Shown here piece after piece: positions 61,504-64,000 of a stretch of 64,000 nucleotides of DNA; within the stretch, counting starts at the first letter, position 1, and the number at the start of each line of letters is the position of its first letter. Source of the DNA: Chitinimonas sp036961565 (GTDB taxonomy: Bacteria > Pseudomonadota > Gammaproteobacteria > Burkholderiales > Chitinimonadaceae); the NCBI RefSeq assembly GCF_036961565.1, contig NZ_JBAMDD010000013.1:1-64000 (forward strand), written 5' to 3'. The notes below the pieces were generated by a model, which saw only the letters and a list, made by a program, of their open reading frames with translations, made no database searches and was not told the DNA's origin. The position numbers and the translations under genes were made by a program.

Positions 61504-61872
61504 GGGCTCCGCCTATCGGGTTGGAGGTGAGCGAATGGCTGCCAATCGGCAGTCTCATTATGGCTGGGGCGCTTTCGGCAACCACACTTTCATCGCGCTA
61601 CGGGGCTGCCCTTGTCTTGCATGGGTCGGCCCCCATCGGCGCGCTGAGGTTTCTGATAGTGCCCTGGGCGGGGCTTATCAAGCACAGTATGTGTACCCTT
61701 GGTGCTGTTGCTGGGCATGATGCCGGTATCGGTAAATCTCAAATAGGAAATTGGAATTGTTTTTTTAGATCGATTTGGAATTTATGGGCGACGCCGGCTG
61801 TGCGGTCTTCCATACGGCAGGCCTGACTCGGCGTATCATCGCGCTCAATGAACATGCTTTTGGAATATCTAC
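61504..61872. other. Intergenic region between the RBBP9-like hydrolase and rmuC
   Basis: A 369-base gap between divergent genes. No ORF with a convincing start was seen. The right end is AT-rich (about 61735-61785), which suits a promoter for rmuC, but no clear -35/-10 pair was found; nothing else is recognised. Confidence 0.6.
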
Positions 61873-63411
61873 ATGGTTGAACTGCTGTTTGGCATCGTGG
61901 CGGTGGTTGTGCTGTTGGCGGGCATTCTGGTGGTGGTGCGGTTGGGGCAGTTGGCCCAGTCACAGCGCACCACGCTGGATTTGTTGTCTGCCCAGCTGGA
62001 AGAGAAGCACAGGGCCATGCTCAATGATTTGCATGGTGGTTTGCAGCGGCAATCTGAGGCATTGAGCCATGGATTTGCCGAGCAGAGTGAGCGTTTGCGG
62101 AACAGCGTGACCGAATCGGGCGAGCGCCTGCGTGATAGCGTGGGGCAGTCGTTTGATCGCTTGCGCGAATCGGTGGGGGCGGAGCTGAAAGACACCCGGG
62201 TAGGCCTGGACAGCCTGAGGGCGACCCAGACCGAGGCACTGCAGGCGGCGCAGATTGCCCAGACGGCAGCCTTGCAATCGATGCAGCTGACGCAGGCCCA
62301 GGCTCTGGCCGACAGCCGGGAGGCCATAGCCAAGCAACTGGCTGAGATTTCGCAGACTGTGCAGCAAAAGCAGGATGCCTTGCGCACCGAGGTGCTGGAA
62401 TCGGTGGGCAAGCAGGTGGGTGAGCAGGGACGGGCGCAGCAGGAGCTGTTACTCAATACCCTGCGCCGCACCACCGAGCAGTTGACTCAGTCGATTACCT
62501 TGCTGAGCGAGGGGGTGGACAAGCGGCTGGAGCAGATTTCGGGCAAGGTAAGCGAGCGGCTGGATGAGGGCTTCAAGAAGACCAATGAGACCTTTGCCAG
62601 CGTGATGGCGCGCCTGGCGACGATAGACGAGGCGCAGAAGAAGATAGATGGCTTGACCAGCAATGTGGTGAGCCTGCAGGAGTTGCTGGGCGACAAGCGC
62701 TCGCGTGGGGCTTTTGGCGAGGTGCAGCTGGAGCATCTGGTGAGCAATGTGCTGCCGGCTTCCTGCTACCAGTTGCAGGCGGTGCTGAGCAATGGCACCC
62801 GGGCGGACTGCATACTGAAGTTGCCGGAGCCGACTGGAACGGTCGCAGTGGATTCCAAGTTCCCGTTGGAGAACTATCACAGGATGTTCGGTACCAGTGT
62901 GGAATCCGAGCGCTTGATGGCGCAGCGGCAGTTCAAGGTGGATGTGAAGAAACATATCGACGCCATCAGCGACAAATACATCGTGGCGGGTGAGACGGCG
63001 GATGGTGCCGTGATGTTTATCCCGGCCGAGGCGGTTTTTGCCGAGATCCATGCCTACCATCCCGACCTGGTGCAGTACGCCATGGGCAAGCGGGTGTGGA
63101 TTGTGTCGCCGACCACCATGATGGCCGTGCTCAATACGGCGCGTGCTGTCATCAAGGATGTGGAAACGCGTCAACAGGTGCATATTATCAAGGCGGCGCT
63201 GTCGCGCTTGTCGGAAGACTTCCGCCGGTTTGATACGCGCATGAAGAACTTGGCTACGCATATCCGCCAGGCGCATGAGGATGCGCAGCAGGTACAGATC
63301 AGCAGTGAGAAGATCAGCAAGCGTTTTGTCGAGATCGAGCATGTGCGGTTTGAGCACGAAGCAACGGAGACCCTGCCGCTTGAGGCAGCCAGCAGTGAGG
63401 AATTGATATGA
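61873..63411 (+). CDS. rmuC: DNA recombination protein RmuC
   Basis: 512 residues. An N-terminal membrane helix (about 2-25), a long coiled coil (about 28-240, with heptad-like Leu/Ala/Glu patterns) and the RmuC domain (about 270-470) with GAFGEVQLEHLVSNVLPASCYQLQAVLSNGTRADCILKLPEPTGTVAVDSKFPLENYHRMFG and VWIVSPTTMMAVLNTARAVIKDVETRQQVHIIKAALSRLSEDFRRFDTRM. RmuC limits recombination at inverted repeats and is predicted to be a nuclease-like protein. The start of the following DUF4124 gene overlaps its stop by four bases. Confidence 0.95.
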   Translation: MVELLFGIVAVVVLLAGILVVVRLGQLAQSQRTTLDLLSAQLEEKHRAMLNDLHGGLQRQSEALSHGFAEQSERLRNSVTESGERLRDSVGQSFDRLRESVGAELKDTRVGLDSLRATQTEALQAAQIAQTAALQSMQLTQAQALADSREAIAKQLAEISQTVQQKQDALRTEVLESVGKQVGEQGRAQQELLLNTLRRTTEQLTQSITLLSEGVDKRLEQISGKVSERLDEGFKKTNETFASVMARLATIDEAQKKIDGLTSNVVSLQELLGDKRSRGAFGEVQLEHLVSNVLPASCYQLQAVLSNGTRADCILKLPEPTGTVAVDSKFPLENYHRMFGTSVESERLMAQRQFKVDVKKHIDAISDKYIVAGETADGAVMFIPAEAVFAEIHAYHPDLVQYAMGKRVWIVSPTTMMAVLNTARAVIKDVETRQQVHIIKAALSRLSEDFRRFDTRMKNLATHIRQAHEDAQQVQISSEKISKRFVEIEHVRFEHEATETLPLEAASSEELI

Positions 63412-63824
63412 GCATGACGAATGTACGTGGCCTGTGCCTGGTAGGCGTGGCCCTGGCAGCCACCCTGGCGCACGCCAAGGTGTACAAGTGGGTCGACGCC
63501 AATGGCCAGGTGCAGTACGGCGATCAGCCGCCCGCCATGGTGAAGAGTGAGCAGATGAAGCTGCGCTCACCGGCTGGCGTGGTGCAGGTGGCGCCACCCC
63601 AGGCAGCGGGCAAGGGCAATGTGATACAGGCTGGTGTACCGACGGCGGAGGAGGCCAAGGTGCTGTGCGCCAATGCCAATGCCAACTTGAAGGCACTGGG
63701 CGCCAAGGAGGTTTTTACCACCGGGCCGGACGGCAAGAATGTGAAGATGCCGGAGGCGGAGCGCCAGGCGAAGATTGCCGAGAATACCAAGGCTCAGCAG
63801 CGGGTATGCAAGGGCAGTAATTAA
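63408..63824 (+). CDS. Secreted DUF4124-domain protein
   Basis: 138 residues. A signal peptide (LCLVGVALAATLAHA) followed by KVYKWVDANGQVQYGDQPPA, the DUF4124 signature (KVYKWVDANG.V.YGD.PP), and a basic, Ala/Lys-rich helical C-terminal half (PTAEEAKVLCANANANLKALGAKEV). Function is unknown. It overlaps rmuC by four bases, so it is probably cotranscribed with it. Confidence 0.9.
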   Translation: MSMTNVRGLCLVGVALAATLAHAKVYKWVDANGQVQYGDQPPAMVKSEQMKLRSPAGVVQVAPPQAAGKGNVIQAGVPTAEEAKVLCANANANLKALGAKEVFTTGPDGKNVKMPEAERQAKIAENTKAQQRVCKGSN

Positions 63825-63911
63825 GCGCCGCCAAGGTGGAATAGCTAGGGCGCCGGCGAGGTGTTGGCGCCCGTGCAAGGTCTCTGCTTCGTCGTGGCCC
63901 CGCCGGGCTCG

Positions 63912-64000
63912 CTAGGCGCCGTCGTCCCGTTTCATGGTTTTGCCCAGGGCTACCCGGCGATGGCGGGCATCTTTGGGGTCGGCGATCAGGGGGCGGTAGA
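63912..64000 (-). CDS. C-terminal end of a protein running off the window edge
   Basis: The minus-strand frame reads YRPLIADPKDARHRRVALG and then KTMKRDDGA to a stop at 63912, continuing past position 64000. The LIADP start recalls a family of proteins with a PL(I/L)ADP motif, but the available 29 codons do not identify it. No start codon or upstream part is visible, so the gene may be an unrelated open frame. Confidence 0.35.
   Translation of the reverse strand, partial: YRPLIADPKDARHRRVALGKTMKRDDGA

Overview
The window looks like chromosomal DNA of a GC-rich, aerobic, motile betaproteobacterium. This is inferred from gene content (ubiCA, prfB-lysS, pmbA-darP-mog, kbl-tdh, an AcrAB-OprM type pump, several chemoreceptors) and resembles the Neisseriales/Chitinimonas-type lineages; no species can be named from sequence reading alone. 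No rRNA, tRNA, CRISPR array, prophage or intact insertion sequence was seen. Nearly all of it is dense, ordinary chromosome with one large signalling island and two small transposon-like repeats.

Layout. 0.1-0.6 kb: two small proteins. 0.9-3.6 kb: a Ser/Thr kinase with a cyclic-nucleotide-binding tail beside ubiA/ubiC. 3.8-7.4 kb: an orphan periplasmic binding protein, an AraC regulator, an AzlCD exporter and a membrane-anchored EEP-family enzyme. 7.5-12.4 kb: a thioesterase behind a palindrome-covered promoter, a HupE-like three-gene cluster, and katG with an OxyR-type site. 12.7-14.4 kb: a PadR/DUF1700 operon behind a doubled AAGGTACCTT operator, followed by small coupled ORFs. 14.4-18.0 kb: a second orphan binding protein, then prfB (programmed frameshift) and lysS.

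18.3-33.0 kb, all on the minus strand, is the most unusual part. Six consecutive signalling genes (REC-REC-kinase, PAS-kinase, REC-REC-kinase, MASE1-PAS hybrid kinase, TPR hybrid kinase, REC-HD-GYP) are packed with overlaps or short gaps and followed by a secreted beta-helix protein. There is no DNA-binding regulator in the set; the only recognisable output is an HD-GYP domain, so the cluster probably forms a branched phosphorelay ending in c-di-GMP hydrolysis. The two hybrid kinases share an almost identical transmitter, the two REC-REC-kinases are paralogues, and three of the kinases share an unnamed C-terminal segment ending in a (Y/F)DYD motif.

33.1-46.2 kb: DegV, an MsbA-like ABC exporter, an MFS-acyltransferase fusion, a DUF2145 pair, a chemoreceptor, the threonine-degradation operon kbl-tdh, a small membrane protein between two MITE-like elements, mog and darP. 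46.4-57.9 kb: pmbA, a third orphan binding protein, a PH-domain protein, a chemoreceptor with a c-type haem motif, and a divergent RND efflux operon with its TetR repressor. 58-64 kb: a 51-residue small ORF between strong hairpins, an hsp20 gene with a ROSE-like RNA thermometer, a PAS chemoreceptor, an RBBP9-type hydrolase, rmuC, a DUF4124 protein and the edge of a further gene.
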